NCBI RefSeq assembly: GCF_030380815.1
Contig: NZ_JAUDUY010000010.1
Span: forward strand, 1-64,000
Reading direction: 5' to 3'
DNA length: 64,000 nt
Origin: Robiginitalea aurantiaca
GTDB taxonomy: Bacteria; Bacteroidota; Bacteroidia; Flavobacteriales; Flavobacteriaceae
Made by a program: the position numbers and the translations under genes. The notes under the pieces were generated by a model. That model did no database searches. It saw nothing but the letters and a program-made list of their open reading frames with translations, and had not been told where the DNA came from. Below, one piece after another: positions 46,237 to 54,692 of this stretch; the first letter of the stretch is position 1, and each line of letters starts with the position of its first letter.

Positions 46237-47286
46237 ATGGAAAAAGCCGAGAAAAGCGATATCAGAAAGTTGAGCAGGGAGGCCCTCCGCACCTTTTTTA
46301 CGGAAAAAGGTGAACAGGCATTCCGCGGCAACCAGGTGTATGAATGGCTATGGCAAAAAGGCGCACACTCCTTTGAGGGGATGACCAATCTCTCGAAAGA
46401 ACATCGGGAATTACTATCTACCCATTTTACGATCAACCATATTGCTGTCGATAAGATGCAGCGCAGCCAGGATGGCACCATAAAGAATGCAGTCCGTCTG
46501 CATGACGGTTTGATCGTGGAATCTGTTTTGATTCCAACCAAAAGCCGAACCACGGCCTGTGTTTCGAGCCAGGTGGGTTGCAGTCTGGATTGTCAGTTCT
46601 GCGCAACCGCCAGACTTAAACGCATGCGGAATCTGAATCCGGATGAGATTTTTGACCAGGTTGTGGTCATAGACCGGCAGAGCCGTCTGTATTACGGAAG
46701 GCCCCTGAGCAATATTGTCTTCATGGGTATGGGTGAGCCCTTGATGAATTACCCCAATGTGGTCAAAGCGATCCGGATGATCACCTCCGAGGAGGGCCTG
46801 GGAATGTCGCCCAAAAGAATCACGGTATCCACCTCCGGGGTGCCTAAGATGATTCGTAAACTGGCTGATGAAAATCTGCGGTGCAACCTGGCCGTTTCCC
46901 TTCACTCAGCGGTGGAAGCTACGCGAACCGGGATAATGCCTTTTAATGCTAAAATGCCGCTCCATGAACTCAGAGAGGCCATACAGTACTGGTATGATCG
47001 CACGCGAAGTCGGATTACTTATGAGTACGTGGTTTGGGAAGGGATTAATGATGGAGCGTCGGATATTCGCGCCTTTCTGGATTTTTGTAAAGCCACCCCC
47101 TGCAAAGTGAATCTTATTGAATACAATCCAATTGATGACGGGGATTTCCAACAGGCCTCGGAAAAATCGGTTCAGGATTATGTTCGTGCTTTTGAAGCGG
47201 CAGGGATAACGATCACCGTAAGGCGTTCCCGGGGGAAGGATATCGATGCCGCCTGCGGGCAGTTGGCAAATAAAGAGGCCCATTAG
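46237..47286 (+). CDS. rlmN: Dual-specificity 23S rRNA / tRNA adenine-C2 methyltransferase
   Basis: 349 residues. A radical-SAM enzyme: GCSLDCQFCATARLKRMRN carries the C-x3-C-x2-C cluster motif (about residues 115-122), preceded by the accessory helical N-terminal domain. The second cysteine acceptor is in RGKDIDAACGQL at the C terminus; the other catalytic block is FMGMGEPLMNYPNV. It methylates A2503 of 23S rRNA and A37 of some tRNAs. Confidence 0.96.
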   Translation: MEKAEKSDIRKLSREALRTFFTEKGEQAFRGNQVYEWLWQKGAHSFEGMTNLSKEHRELLSTHFTINHIAVDKMQRSQDGTIKNAVRLHDGLIVESVLIPTKSRTTACVSSQVGCSLDCQFCATARLKRMRNLNPDEIFDQVVVIDRQSRLYYGRPLSNIVFMGMGEPLMNYPNVVKAIRMITSEEGLGMSPKRITVSTSGVPKMIRKLADENLRCNLAVSLHSAVEATRTGIMPFNAKMPLHELREAIQYWYDRTRSRITYEYVVWEGINDGASDIRAFLDFCKATPCKVNLIEYNPIDDGDFQQASEKSVQDYVRAFEAAGITITVRRSRGKDIDAACGQLANKEAH

Positions 47287-47319
47287 TCTGGCCGGATCGG
47301 GCATTCCGTTCTTTTCAAA

Positions 47320-47333
47320 CGGGGGTGCCCCCG
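47320..47333 (+). terminator. Possible terminator hairpin between rlmN and the DUF202 gene
   Basis: CGGGG (47320-47324), loop GTGC, CCCCG (47329-47333), followed by CCCCTTTC. It lies in the 92-base gap between two convergent genes; the T-tract is short. Confidence 0.35.
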
Positions 47334-47378
47334 CCCCTTTCTCAAAACTAAAGCCTACCCCTGCAACCTCATTTCGCC

Positions 47379-47660
47379 TTACTTTTTACCTGTCAGTTCC
47401 GGGGGATAATAGTATTTCCGAACCTGGCGTTTCACATAAAGGAATCGAACAAGCCCGATAATCAGTAAAACCGGGGAAAGCAGGATGAGGAAATAACCTA
47501 CTTCGCGTATTTCCTGCAGGACCTCGATTTTCAGGATGGCAAATCCAGAGCTCAGGAAGACGATAAAGGTTCGGAAGTATGCGAGAAACGTCCGTTCATT
47601 GGCCAGGCGGGTTCGTTCAATCGCCAGGGCATCCGTCGGTTTAAGGTGGGATGTATCCAT
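47379..47660 (-). CDS. DUF202 (YidH-like) membrane protein
   Basis: 93 residues from the ATG at 47660 (100 if the ATG at 47681 is used). The DUF202 motif ALAIERTRLANERTFLAYFR precedes two membrane helices (about residues 33-52 and 64-84). The C-terminal tail is basic. The family is widespread and without known function. Confidence 0.85.
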   Translation of the reverse strand: MDTSHLKPTDALAIERTRLANERTFLAYFRTFIVFLSSGFAILKIEVLQEIREVGYFLILLSPVLLIIGLVRFLYVKRQVRKYYYPPELTGKK

Positions 47661-47894
47661 ATCAGATGGGATTAAATGCAATGCTTTAAAACTCTGGCGA
47701 AAGTATACATTTTAGCGGGCAATTCCTGTAACGTAAATTACACAGACACCGGGAGGTGGCGTACCTGGATTATAACCTCAACGGCCTGGGCTCCTGAGAA
47801 GGGGATTAAACCGAATACTTCCTCGGTATAACCTCTGTACAAAGGCAATTTTTGGCTAATTTTACAAGCTGACGAACGAAACAGATTCCTTCAT

Positions 47895-48872
47895 TTGAAA
47901 ATTAGCGCACAGATTCGTGAACCCATAGAAAAGGAAATGGAGCTTTTTGAAGCTAAGTTCCACGAATCCATGCGCTCCCAAGTGCCGCTTTTGAACCGGA
48001 TCACCTATTATATTGTGAATCGGAAGGGCAAGCAGATGCGGCCGATGTTTGTCTTTCTCACGGCAAAACTGCTCAATGAGGGGAATGTAAATGAGCGAAC
48101 GTACAGGGGTGCCTCGGTCATTGAGCTTATCCATACCGCCAGCCTGGTACATGACGATGTAGTCGATGAAAGCTATAAGCGACGCGGTTTTTTTTCCATT
48201 AATGCCCTTTGGAAAAATAAAATCGCTGTTCTGGTAGGGGATTTTCTCCTCGCCAGGGGAATGCTGCTTTCGGTGGACCACGGCGATTTTGACCTGTTGC
48301 AGATTATTTCTGTGGCCATGCGCGAAATCAGTGAGGGGGAACTGCTCCAGATCGAAAAGGCCCGATTACTGGACATTACGGAAGAGGTATATTACGAGAT
48401 CATCAGGCAAAAAACAGCCACACTTATTGCCGCCTGTTGCAGTCTTGGTGCCGCTTCGGTCCAACCGGACTCAGCGGAGGTTGAAGTATTTCGTAAATTC
48501 GGAGAGCTCAGTGGTATGGCTTTCCAGATAAAGGATGACCTCTTCGATTATGGAGAGCAGCGGATCGGAAAACCTACGGGGATCGATATCAAGGAACAAA
48601 AAATGACCCTGCCGCTTATTTATGTGCTGAATCAGGCTCCCCAGAAGCAGCGCAAATGGATTATAAATTCTATTAAGAATCACAATAAGGATAGAAAGCG
48701 CGTAAAGCAGGTGATTCAATACGTCAAAGATTCGGGGGGATTGGAATACGCCGAACAGCGTATGTGCGAATTTAGGGACCAGGCTTTGGAAATCCTCAAA
48801 CCTTATTCGGCATCCCCGTATAAACAGGCCCTGGAGCTCATGGTTAATTACGTGGTGGATCGAAAGATCTGA
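47895..48872 (+). CDS. Polyprenyl diphosphate synthase (IspB-like)
   Basis: 325 residues with a TTG start at 47895. First aspartate-rich motif SLVHDDVVDESYKRRG, second FQIKDDLFDYGEQ; GKQMRPMFVFLTAKLL and RQKTATLIAACCSLGAA support the family. It elongates isoprenoid diphosphates, probably to the side chain of menaquinone, the quinone expected in Flavobacteriia. Product chain length cannot be read reliably. An in-frame alternative ATG further upstream is absent. A TAATTTTA (-7-like, 47857) precedes it. Confidence 0.92.
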   Translation: MKISAQIREPIEKEMELFEAKFHESMRSQVPLLNRITYYIVNRKGKQMRPMFVFLTAKLLNEGNVNERTYRGASVIELIHTASLVHDDVVDESYKRRGFFSINALWKNKIAVLVGDFLLARGMLLSVDHGDFDLLQIISVAMREISEGELLQIEKARLLDITEEVYYEIIRQKTATLIAACCSLGAASVQPDSAEVEVFRKFGELSGMAFQIKDDLFDYGEQRIGKPTGIDIKEQKMTLPLIYVLNQAPQKQRKWIINSIKNHNKDRKRVKQVIQYVKDSGGLEYAEQRMCEFRDQALEILKPYSASPYKQALELMVNYVVDRKI

Positions 48873-48897
48873 TCCCATCCTTGCGTTTTCTTTTTTT

Positions 48898-48923
48898 TTG
48901 CCCATCCCGGGCAACCCTTTTTT
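48898..48923 (+). terminator. Terminator after the polyprenyl synthase gene
   Basis: TTGCCC (48898-48903), loop ATCCC, GGGCAA (48909-48914), then CCC and six T to 48923. An additional T-rich run precedes the stem. Confidence 0.65.
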
Positions 48924-48955
48924 GATTTCTCTCGTCTATAGAAATAGAAGCACTA

Positions 48956-49522
48956 ATGAAAGTGAAAATCATTTCATTACTCCAAAATGAGAAGTCTGAG
49001 ATCCGCAAGGCTGCAGAAGGCCATCGCGAGTCCCAGAAGGGTATCTATGAGCGCTATGCGCCGGGCATGCTTGCACTTTGTCAGCGATATGTGAAAGATG
49101 CGCATTATGCGGAGGATGTAATGATCGATGGTTTTGTAAAGGTGTTTCGTTCCCTAGCTGAGTTTCGCTCACAGGGCAGTTTTGAAGGTTGGATCCGAAA
49201 AATAATGGTTCGGGAGGCCATAGACTTTCTTCGCAAACGACCCTTTGTGGTTTACGATGAAACCAGAATGGAGGACCCGGTGACAGAATCCCCGTCATCA
49301 GATCCCTACCAGCTGGAGGCCCTGGAACAACTCATCGAAGCATTGCCAGAAGGGTATCGCCTAGTTTTTACACTCTATGCAGTAGAGGGTTATAAACATT
49401 CGGAAATCGCAGAATTGCTGGCCATTTCAGAAAGCACATCCAAATCGCAGCTATACAAGGCGCGTAAACTACTGCAAAAACAAATTAACGAATCTAGAAT
49501 CCCGCGTTATGGCACCCGTTGA
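48956..49522 (+). CDS. ECF RNA polymerase sigma factor
   Basis: 188 residues. Region 2 is YERYAPGMLALCQRYVKDAH followed by EDVMIDGFVKVFRSLAEF and GWIRKIMVREAIDFLRK; region 4 is LPEGYRLVFTLYAVEGYKHS followed by EIAELLAISESTSKSQLYKA. It belongs to the Bacteroidota ECF group that pairs with a short membrane protein. The next gene overlaps by 14 bases and has a single membrane helix, as expected of an anti-sigma partner. The target regulon is unknown. Confidence 0.94.
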   Translation: MKVKIISLLQNEKSEIRKAAEGHRESQKGIYERYAPGMLALCQRYVKDAHYAEDVMIDGFVKVFRSLAEFRSQGSFEGWIRKIMVREAIDFLRKRPFVVYDETRMEDPVTESPSSDPYQLEALEQLIEALPEGYRLVFTLYAVEGYKHSEIAELLAISESTSKSQLYKARKLLQKQINESRIPRYGTR

Positions 49523-50264
49523 ATTTGAAAAAGAATTACAAAAAAGAATACGCTCCAGGGAAGTAAAACCCAGGGCGGATTCATGGGATCGCATTGAAGC
49601 CCGACTGGACGCTGAAGCACCAGCAGTAAAACGAGGTTCAGTGAAGTGGAAGGTCCTGGCTGCGGCTTGTGTAGTCGCCCTTTTGGGATATTTCCTCCTA
49701 CAGGAACCGAGCGTGAAAATTCCGCAAACCGATGGGGTCGTTGAACGCCCTGAAGCTGATAAACCCGACCTTTTAAATAAGGGTGAGCAAAAGACAGATT
49801 TTGAGGTCTTCAAATCCGATTTGCCGGCCGGGGTTGCATCTGCACAACCGACGGATGAAGTGGAAGCAGATAAAAGAGCAACCGAAAAACAGACGGCGCC
49901 ATTGGTGGCTAAAAATAAATCGGAACCTGTAAAACAGGTTGATTTAGCGGATCAGACCCTCGAAGTCTTTCCCACAGATGTTCAGGAGGAGTTTAAGTCT
50001 GCAACGCCCGATTTGATCGCCGCTGCGGATGATGAAGAAAGTAAGGACGGGTTACGTGATTCGGAAGTGGACGCGCTTCTGACCCAGGCCATGCAGGTTG
50101 CGGATAACAAGGGTATTCCAACGGATACTGTAACTGTGAATCCGGCCAGGTTACTGGGTGAAGTTGAATCTGAACTGGATGAGTCCTTTAGGGAAAAGGT
50201 CCTTAAAAAATTGAAAACAGGCTATAATAAAGTGCGCACTGCCGTGGCAGATCGCTCTGAATAG
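49509..50264 (+). CDS. Probable membrane-anchored anti-sigma-like protein
   Basis: 251 residues. The N-terminal 45 residues are charged and helical (EFEKELQKRIRSREVKPRAD), which could hold the sigma factor in the cytoplasm. One membrane helix lies at about 47-63 (VLAAACVVALLGYFLLQ). The remaining 185 residues are low-complexity and acidic, likely periplasmic. Conserved ZAS (anti-sigma zinc) cysteines are absent. Function as the anti-sigma partner is inferred from gene order and topology only. Confidence 0.6.
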   Translation: MAPVEFEKELQKRIRSREVKPRADSWDRIEARLDAEAPAVKRGSVKWKVLAAACVVALLGYFLLQEPSVKIPQTDGVVERPEADKPDLLNKGEQKTDFEVFKSDLPAGVASAQPTDEVEADKRATEKQTAPLVAKNKSEPVKQVDLADQTLEVFPTDVQEEFKSATPDLIAAADDEESKDGLRDSEVDALLTQAMQVADNKGIPTDTVTVNPARLLGEVESELDESFREKVLKKLKTGYNKVRTAVADRSE

Positions 50265-50348
50265 CCAACAGGCAAGTTTTAAGTTACCCGGCTCACACAC
50301 CAAGTGAAAAGGGCGAAATTTATTCATCAATCAATAAAATCAATCACT

Positions 50349-51452
50349 ATGCACACACTAGTACGATTACTGATTCCAATTATGGTCCTCTGTTGCCTGC
50401 AACAGGTTAGCGGACAAGAAGCCTATCAGGAAAAAATTCGTGAGTTAAGGGCTCAGCGAGACCTCGTGGAGAAACAGGAAAAGGAAGCCCTTAAGAAGGA
50501 AGTTATCCAAATCGACGGTAGGTTTGAAGCCGGGGAAATCGACGAAGCAGAAGCACTTTTATTAAAGGAACAGGCAGCACAGCGAAGGGCGGCGAACATC
50601 AAAAACCGCCAGGCCATCATCGATAATGAAATTGCACTTCTGGAACGCAATAAGGATGAGACACTCGCCCTTAAGGACAGTATTTCCGAGAAGGAAGAAC
50701 GCGTTACCGTCTATAAGTATCCCGACGATGAGGACGAATTTGATTGTGAGTTTTTCGAGTTTGGTTGTGATTCCTGGGGATGGGATTGGGATTGGGAGGA
50801 CAATTACAGATACGACCGCCGTACGTATTCCGATCTGGTCATGTCCTTTGGATTTAGTAATGCCGACGTTCAGGGACTTTCTTTAGAAGCATCACCATAT
50901 AAAAAAGCGGGTAGTCGTTTTTTTGAAATTGGATGGTCCTGGCGAACCCGGGTATTCCAGAATTCAAACTGGCTTCGCTTCCATTACGGTTTTGCATTTC
51001 AGTTCAATGGTCTGAAACCTAAAGACAACCAATATTTCGTCAATGAGAATGGGCAAACGACCCTTGAGGTATTTCCGTACGATCTGCGAAAATCAAAATT
51101 CAGGATGGATAATCTCGTCGTCCCCGTATACTTTGAATTCGGACCCTCTCGCAAGCGGATATCAAAACACGGCGTTCGGTATTCGCTGAAGGATCAGTTC
51201 CGATTAGGGCTTGGCGCTTATGGAGGGCTCAATATCGGAGCCCGTCAGAAACTCAAGTATACACGGGATGGAAACAAGGTTAAGGACAAACTCAAAGGAG
51301 GCTATAACACCAGTGATCTGATCTACGGTCTAAATGGCTATATAGGCATTGGGGGAGTGCTCCTATACGCGAAATACGATTTAAACCCAATTTTCCAGAA
51401 TGCGGATGTGGAACAGCGTTTTGTTGCCTTTGGACTGCAGCTTCAAATTTAG
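50349..51452 (+). CDS. Outer-membrane beta-barrel protein with N-terminal coiled coil
   Basis: 367 residues from the ATG at 50349 (an upstream GTG at 50304 could add 15). A signal peptide runs to VSGQEAYQ. Residues about 20-105 are a strongly charged coiled coil (KEVIQIDGRFEAGEIDEAEA). A Glu/Asp/Trp-rich linker follows (FFEFGCDSWGWDWDWEDN), then about ten alternating strands to the terminal VAFGLQLQI, typical of a small barrel. It sits next to the sigma/anti-sigma pair and could be its target or sensor. Function unknown. A strong terminator follows. Confidence 0.65.
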   Translation: MHTLVRLLIPIMVLCCLQQVSGQEAYQEKIRELRAQRDLVEKQEKEALKKEVIQIDGRFEAGEIDEAEALLLKEQAAQRRAANIKNRQAIIDNEIALLERNKDETLALKDSISEKEERVTVYKYPDDEDEFDCEFFEFGCDSWGWDWDWEDNYRYDRRTYSDLVMSFGFSNADVQGLSLEASPYKKAGSRFFEIGWSWRTRVFQNSNWLRFHYGFAFQFNGLKPKDNQYFVNENGQTTLEVFPYDLRKSKFRMDNLVVPVYFEFGPSRKRISKHGVRYSLKDQFRLGLGAYGGLNIGARQKLKYTRDGNKVKDKLKGGYNTSDLIYGLNGYIGIGGVLLYAKYDLNPIFQNADVEQRFVAFGLQLQI

Positions 51453-51476
51453 AAACGCCGACACACGAAATCATAA

Positions 51477-51499
51477 GGGCTCATTTGAGCCCTTTTTTT
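51477..51499 (+). terminator. Terminator after the coiled-coil outer-membrane gene
   Basis: GGGCTC (51477-51482), loop ATTT, GAGCCC (51487-51492), then seven T. It overlaps the stop region of the convergent zinc-ribbon gene. Confidence 0.82.
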
Positions 51500-51770
51500 A
51501 TTCGTTTTTCAGCTTTTTTAAAGCCTCCTGCATTTCGTGGGAACAATCGCCCTTACTATATGCTTTTTTGCAGTGCCCGCATTGGATCAATTCGGAGGGC
51601 GATAACCTGTAAACGGGAATCCAGAATATATGGATGTACCTGGGCTGAATCCGGGCTTTAAGCTGGCCCGTCTGCGAGCAGAAAGGGCAGGAAACCCCTG
51701 GAAGGTGGGATTCCCTCGTTTTGCCCGGGCGGGTCCCGAAAAAAAGGATAAACATCAGATAGAGCTTCAT
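51498..51770 (-). CDS. Small zinc-ribbon protein
   Basis: 90 residues. Two C-x-x-C pairs (VSCPFCSQTGQ and IQCGHCKKAY) form a zinc ribbon; an additional Cys/His pair (DCSHEM) lies near the C terminus. The N-terminal segment is hydrophobic (YLMFILFFGTR). Its function is not recognised. Such genes are common in Flavobacteriia next to unrelated genes. Confidence 0.6.
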   Translation of the reverse strand: MKLYLMFILFFGTRPGKTRESHLPGVSCPFCSQTGQLKARIQPRYIHIFWIPVYRLSPSELIQCGHCKKAYSKGDCSHEMQEALKKLKNE

Positions 51771-51825
51771 ACGTTGGTTAAAGGTAATAAATCCTTCAGC
51801 ACATGGATTTGAATACCGGAATCCT

Positions 51826-51855
51826 TTTCAGTGGCCCTGGCTTTTCTTACTTTTA
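51826..51855 (+). promoter_or_regulatory. Putative promoter of dnaG
   Basis: TTTC at 51826-51829, an 18-base spacer, and TACTTTTA at 51848-51855 (7 of 8 to the -7 consensus), 22 bases upstream of the TTG start at 51877. Confidence 0.45.
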
Positions 51856-51876
51856 AGCCTTTAAATCCCGAAGCTC

Positions 51877-53853
51877 TTGATCTCCAGAAGTACAATTGAT
51901 AAAGTCTTTGAAGCGGCCCGCGTAGAGGAGGTAATTGGCGACTATGTTCAATTGAAGAAATCGGGTTCCAATTTCAAAGGACTCAGTCCGTTTACCGATG
52001 AGCGGACCCCGAGTTTTATGGTTTCCCCCGTGAAACAGATTTGGAAGGATTTCAGCAGTGGGAAAGGTGGGAATGCCGTGGCCTTTCTGATGGAGCATGA
52101 ACACTTCACATACCCTGAGGCCATACGATATCTGGCAAAGAAGTATCAGATTGAGGTCGAAGAAACCCAGCAATCCACGGAAGAGAAAGAGCATGCCAGT
52201 GAGCGGGAAAGTATGATGCTGGTCACCGAGTACGCTCAGGAATTCTACTCCGATACACTTTGGAATACAGAATCGGGCAAGGCTATTGGGCTCAGCTATT
52301 TTAAAGAAAGGGGGTTTTCCGAAGAGACCATAAGGCATTTTGGATTGGGGTACAATCCGGACCAGTGGGACGCTTTTACTTCAGCTGCCCTGGATAAAGG
52401 GTATAGCCTCGAGTTTTTAGAAAAAACCGGATTGACCATCGTCAAGCCGGCAACTGCGGAAGGCAGCTCAGAAAAGAGGTTCGATCGGTTTAAAGGACGC
52501 GTCCTTTTCCCCATCCATTCCATGAGTGGCCGGGTCCTCGGGTTTGGGGGCAGAACGCTGAGTTCACATAAAAAGCAGGCCAAATACCTGAATTCACCGG
52601 AGAGCGAAATCTATCATAAAAGCAAGGTGCTTTATGGGATATACTACGCCAAGCAAGCCATTGCCAGGGAAGATGTCTGTTATCTGGTCGAAGGCTATAC
52701 CGATGTCATCCAGCTTTATCAGAGTGGTATTGAGAATGTTGTGGCCTCAAGCGGAACTGCGCTTTCTTCTGAACAAATCCGTTTAATCCGCCGCCTTACT
52801 CAAAACATTGTGGTACTCTTTGACGGAGATGAGGCCGGTCTAAGGGCCTCTTTACGAGGGATAGACCTTATCCTTGAAGAGGGCATGAATGTGCGGATTT
52901 GCTCCTTTCCCCAGGGCGAGGATCCGGACAGTTTTGCCCGAAACAATTCCAAAGATGCGATTGAGGCGTATCTCACAGACAATGCTCAGGATTTTATTCA
53001 ATTCAAAGCCGCACTGCTTACGCGGGAAGCTGCCAATGATCCCATACGCAAAGCGGAAACGGTAAGGGACATCGTGGGTAGTATCGCCAGGATTCCGGAT
53101 CGCATCAAAAGAGAGATCTACGTGCAGGAATGCGCTTCCCTGCTCGGTGTCTCAGAGGGTGTCCTGTTCAGTACCCTGGCCCAATTGGGCAAAAAGCAGG
53201 CGCTGGACCAAAGCCGAAAGCCCGCTCCTGCACCCATGGAAGTCGTGCCGCCCCAACCCGAGGATGACCGTGTGGATCTTCAGTACGAACTGGAGCGAAA
53301 AATCATCGAGATGTTGTTGCTCTACGGTATGGAAACCCAGCAATTTGAGGACCTGGTACTGAAGGAAAACGAGGAAGGCGAACTTACCCTGGAGCCGGAA
53401 ATCTCTGAAGTCCGTGTTTTTGAGAAAGTGTATCTGGACCTGCAGGAGGATGAGATTGAACTCACGCATGAACATTTCCGGAAAATCTACTTCGCCCTGA
53501 TCGAGAAGCTTAACGAGGAAGGTGAATTTCAGATTCAGGACCTGATGCGGGATTCGGATCAGGAGTTGGCCTCCGAAATCTCAGCGATTTTGATGGAAGA
53601 AGAGCGCTATCAGCTCCATCAATGGGAGCGAAAGGATATCTATCCCAAACCAAAAAAGAATTCTATTGCCCAACTGGTGAGTGAAACAATCCTCTCACTC
53701 CGATGCTACCTGATTAAAAGGCGTATAGAAACGTTGCAAAAAAAGACTGAAGGGGCGGGCTCTGAAGATCATTCAGAAGTGCTGGAGGAAATTGTGAATT
53801 ACCTCCAACTCAATAAGCTGCTGAACACAAAGTTAAACAGGGTGCTTTCCTGA
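51877..53853 (+). CDS. dnaG: DNA primase
   Basis: 658 residues, TTG start (51877), synthesises RNA primers at the fork. N-terminal domain: IDKVFEAARVEEVIGDYVQL and FKGLSPFTDERTPSFMVSP. The normal CHC2 zinc ligands are absent: residues 33-62 read GLSPFTDERTPSF and WKDFSSGKGG where most DnaG have CPFH and CFGCG. Toprim motifs are intact: CYLVEGYTDVIQ (about 270) and VVLFDGDEAGL (about 312). A C-terminal helicase-binding region follows (FSTLAQLGKK onward). I believe other Flavobacteriaceae show the same loss, but this should be checked. Confidence 0.95.
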   Translation: MISRSTIDKVFEAARVEEVIGDYVQLKKSGSNFKGLSPFTDERTPSFMVSPVKQIWKDFSSGKGGNAVAFLMEHEHFTYPEAIRYLAKKYQIEVEETQQSTEEKEHASERESMMLVTEYAQEFYSDTLWNTESGKAIGLSYFKERGFSEETIRHFGLGYNPDQWDAFTSAALDKGYSLEFLEKTGLTIVKPATAEGSSEKRFDRFKGRVLFPIHSMSGRVLGFGGRTLSSHKKQAKYLNSPESEIYHKSKVLYGIYYAKQAIAREDVCYLVEGYTDVIQLYQSGIENVVASSGTALSSEQIRLIRRLTQNIVVLFDGDEAGLRASLRGIDLILEEGMNVRICSFPQGEDPDSFARNNSKDAIEAYLTDNAQDFIQFKAALLTREAANDPIRKAETVRDIVGSIARIPDRIKREIYVQECASLLGVSEGVLFSTLAQLGKKQALDQSRKPAPAPMEVVPPQPEDDRVDLQYELERKIIEMLLLYGMETQQFEDLVLKENEEGELTLEPEISEVRVFEKVYLDLQEDEIELTHEHFRKIYFALIEKLNEEGEFQIQDLMRDSDQELASEISAILMEEERYQLHQWERKDIYPKPKKNSIAQLVSETILSLRCYLIKRRIETLQKKTEGAGSEDHSEVLEEIVNYLQLNKLLNTKLNRVLS

Positions 53854-53911
53854 GAGGATACTGCAGGATTTGCAAAACAGGGATTACGGCCGGATATTAA
53901 ATCGAGCGGGA

Positions 53912-54547
53912 TTAATAGAGTTCCAGGGCCTTGGCTTGTTGCAAAAGGTCCACCAGGTTATCAACGTTGAGTTTTTTCATCAATCGTGCCTTATAAGTAC
54001 TAACTGTCTTTTCATTCAGGTTCAGACCCAGGGCAACTTCTTTATTGCGCTTCCCGTTGGCAAGCATTTTAAGGACTTCTACCTCACGGGTAGATAATTT
54101 TCTGAAAAAACGTCGGGGTTTCTGGCTGCCCTGGTCAAAAGCAAGACGCTGGGCCAGCTCATTGGTAATAAACATACTCCCCCGGGCTACTTTCTGTATA
54201 GCGGTGGCGAGATTTTCGGAATCAGAAGTTTTTGAAAGATAACCGCTGGCTCCCGCCCGTATGGTACTTAGGGCATATACATCTTCCGATTGGCCACTGT
54301 AGATGAGCACCTTGATATCGGGATAGGCTTCTTTAATATGCCTGAGGGCTGCGATGCCATTGATCTGAGGGATATCCAGTTCCAGAATAAGGACATCCGG
54401 GGTATACTCCTGGAGCATCTCAAACAAGGCATTTGTTGAGGGGACATCTCCGATAATCCGAATATCTTCTGCTCCTCTGAGAAGGGCCCTGATACCATAT
54501 CGGACAATGGGGTGGTTGTCCGCAACGATTACTTTGATCATTTTCAA
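53912..54547 (-). CDS. LuxR-type response regulator with atypical receiver domain
   Basis: 211 residues. Receiver domain about 1-120, LuxR HTH about 145-205 (FRKLSTREVEVLKMLANGKR then NEKTVSTYKARLMKKL). In the receiver the segment ADNHPIVRYG has Asn at one acid-pocket position, and ILELDIPQINGI has Glu56 where the phospho-acceptor Asp should be (Asp four residues before Pro). The Ser/Thr (YSGQ) and Lys (SKTSD) switch residues remain. No histidine kinase is adjacent. It may be locked on, phosphorylation-independent, or use a different signal. Reading frame confirmed from the bases at 54380-54382. Confidence 0.9.
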   Translation of the reverse strand: MKMIKVIVADNHPIVRYGIRALLRGAEDIRIIGDVPSTNALFEMLQEYTPDVLILELDIPQINGIAALRHIKEAYPDIKVLIYSGQSEDVYALSTIRAGASGYLSKTSDSENLATAIQKVARGSMFITNELAQRLAFDQGSQKPRRFFRKLSTREVEVLKMLANGKRNKEVALGLNLNEKTVSTYKARLMKKLNVDNLVDLLQQAKALELY

Positions 54548-54692
54548 TTGCTTTTGCTGATATTTTTGAGTTGTCTTAAACAGACATCCCCCGGATATAC
54601 AGTACTTGTCAGGGGAATAACAAAGGTGTCCATAAATTTCCGATGTGATGGAAAAGGACCTTTATTTTTCGAGATAATGACCTGATTGTTAG

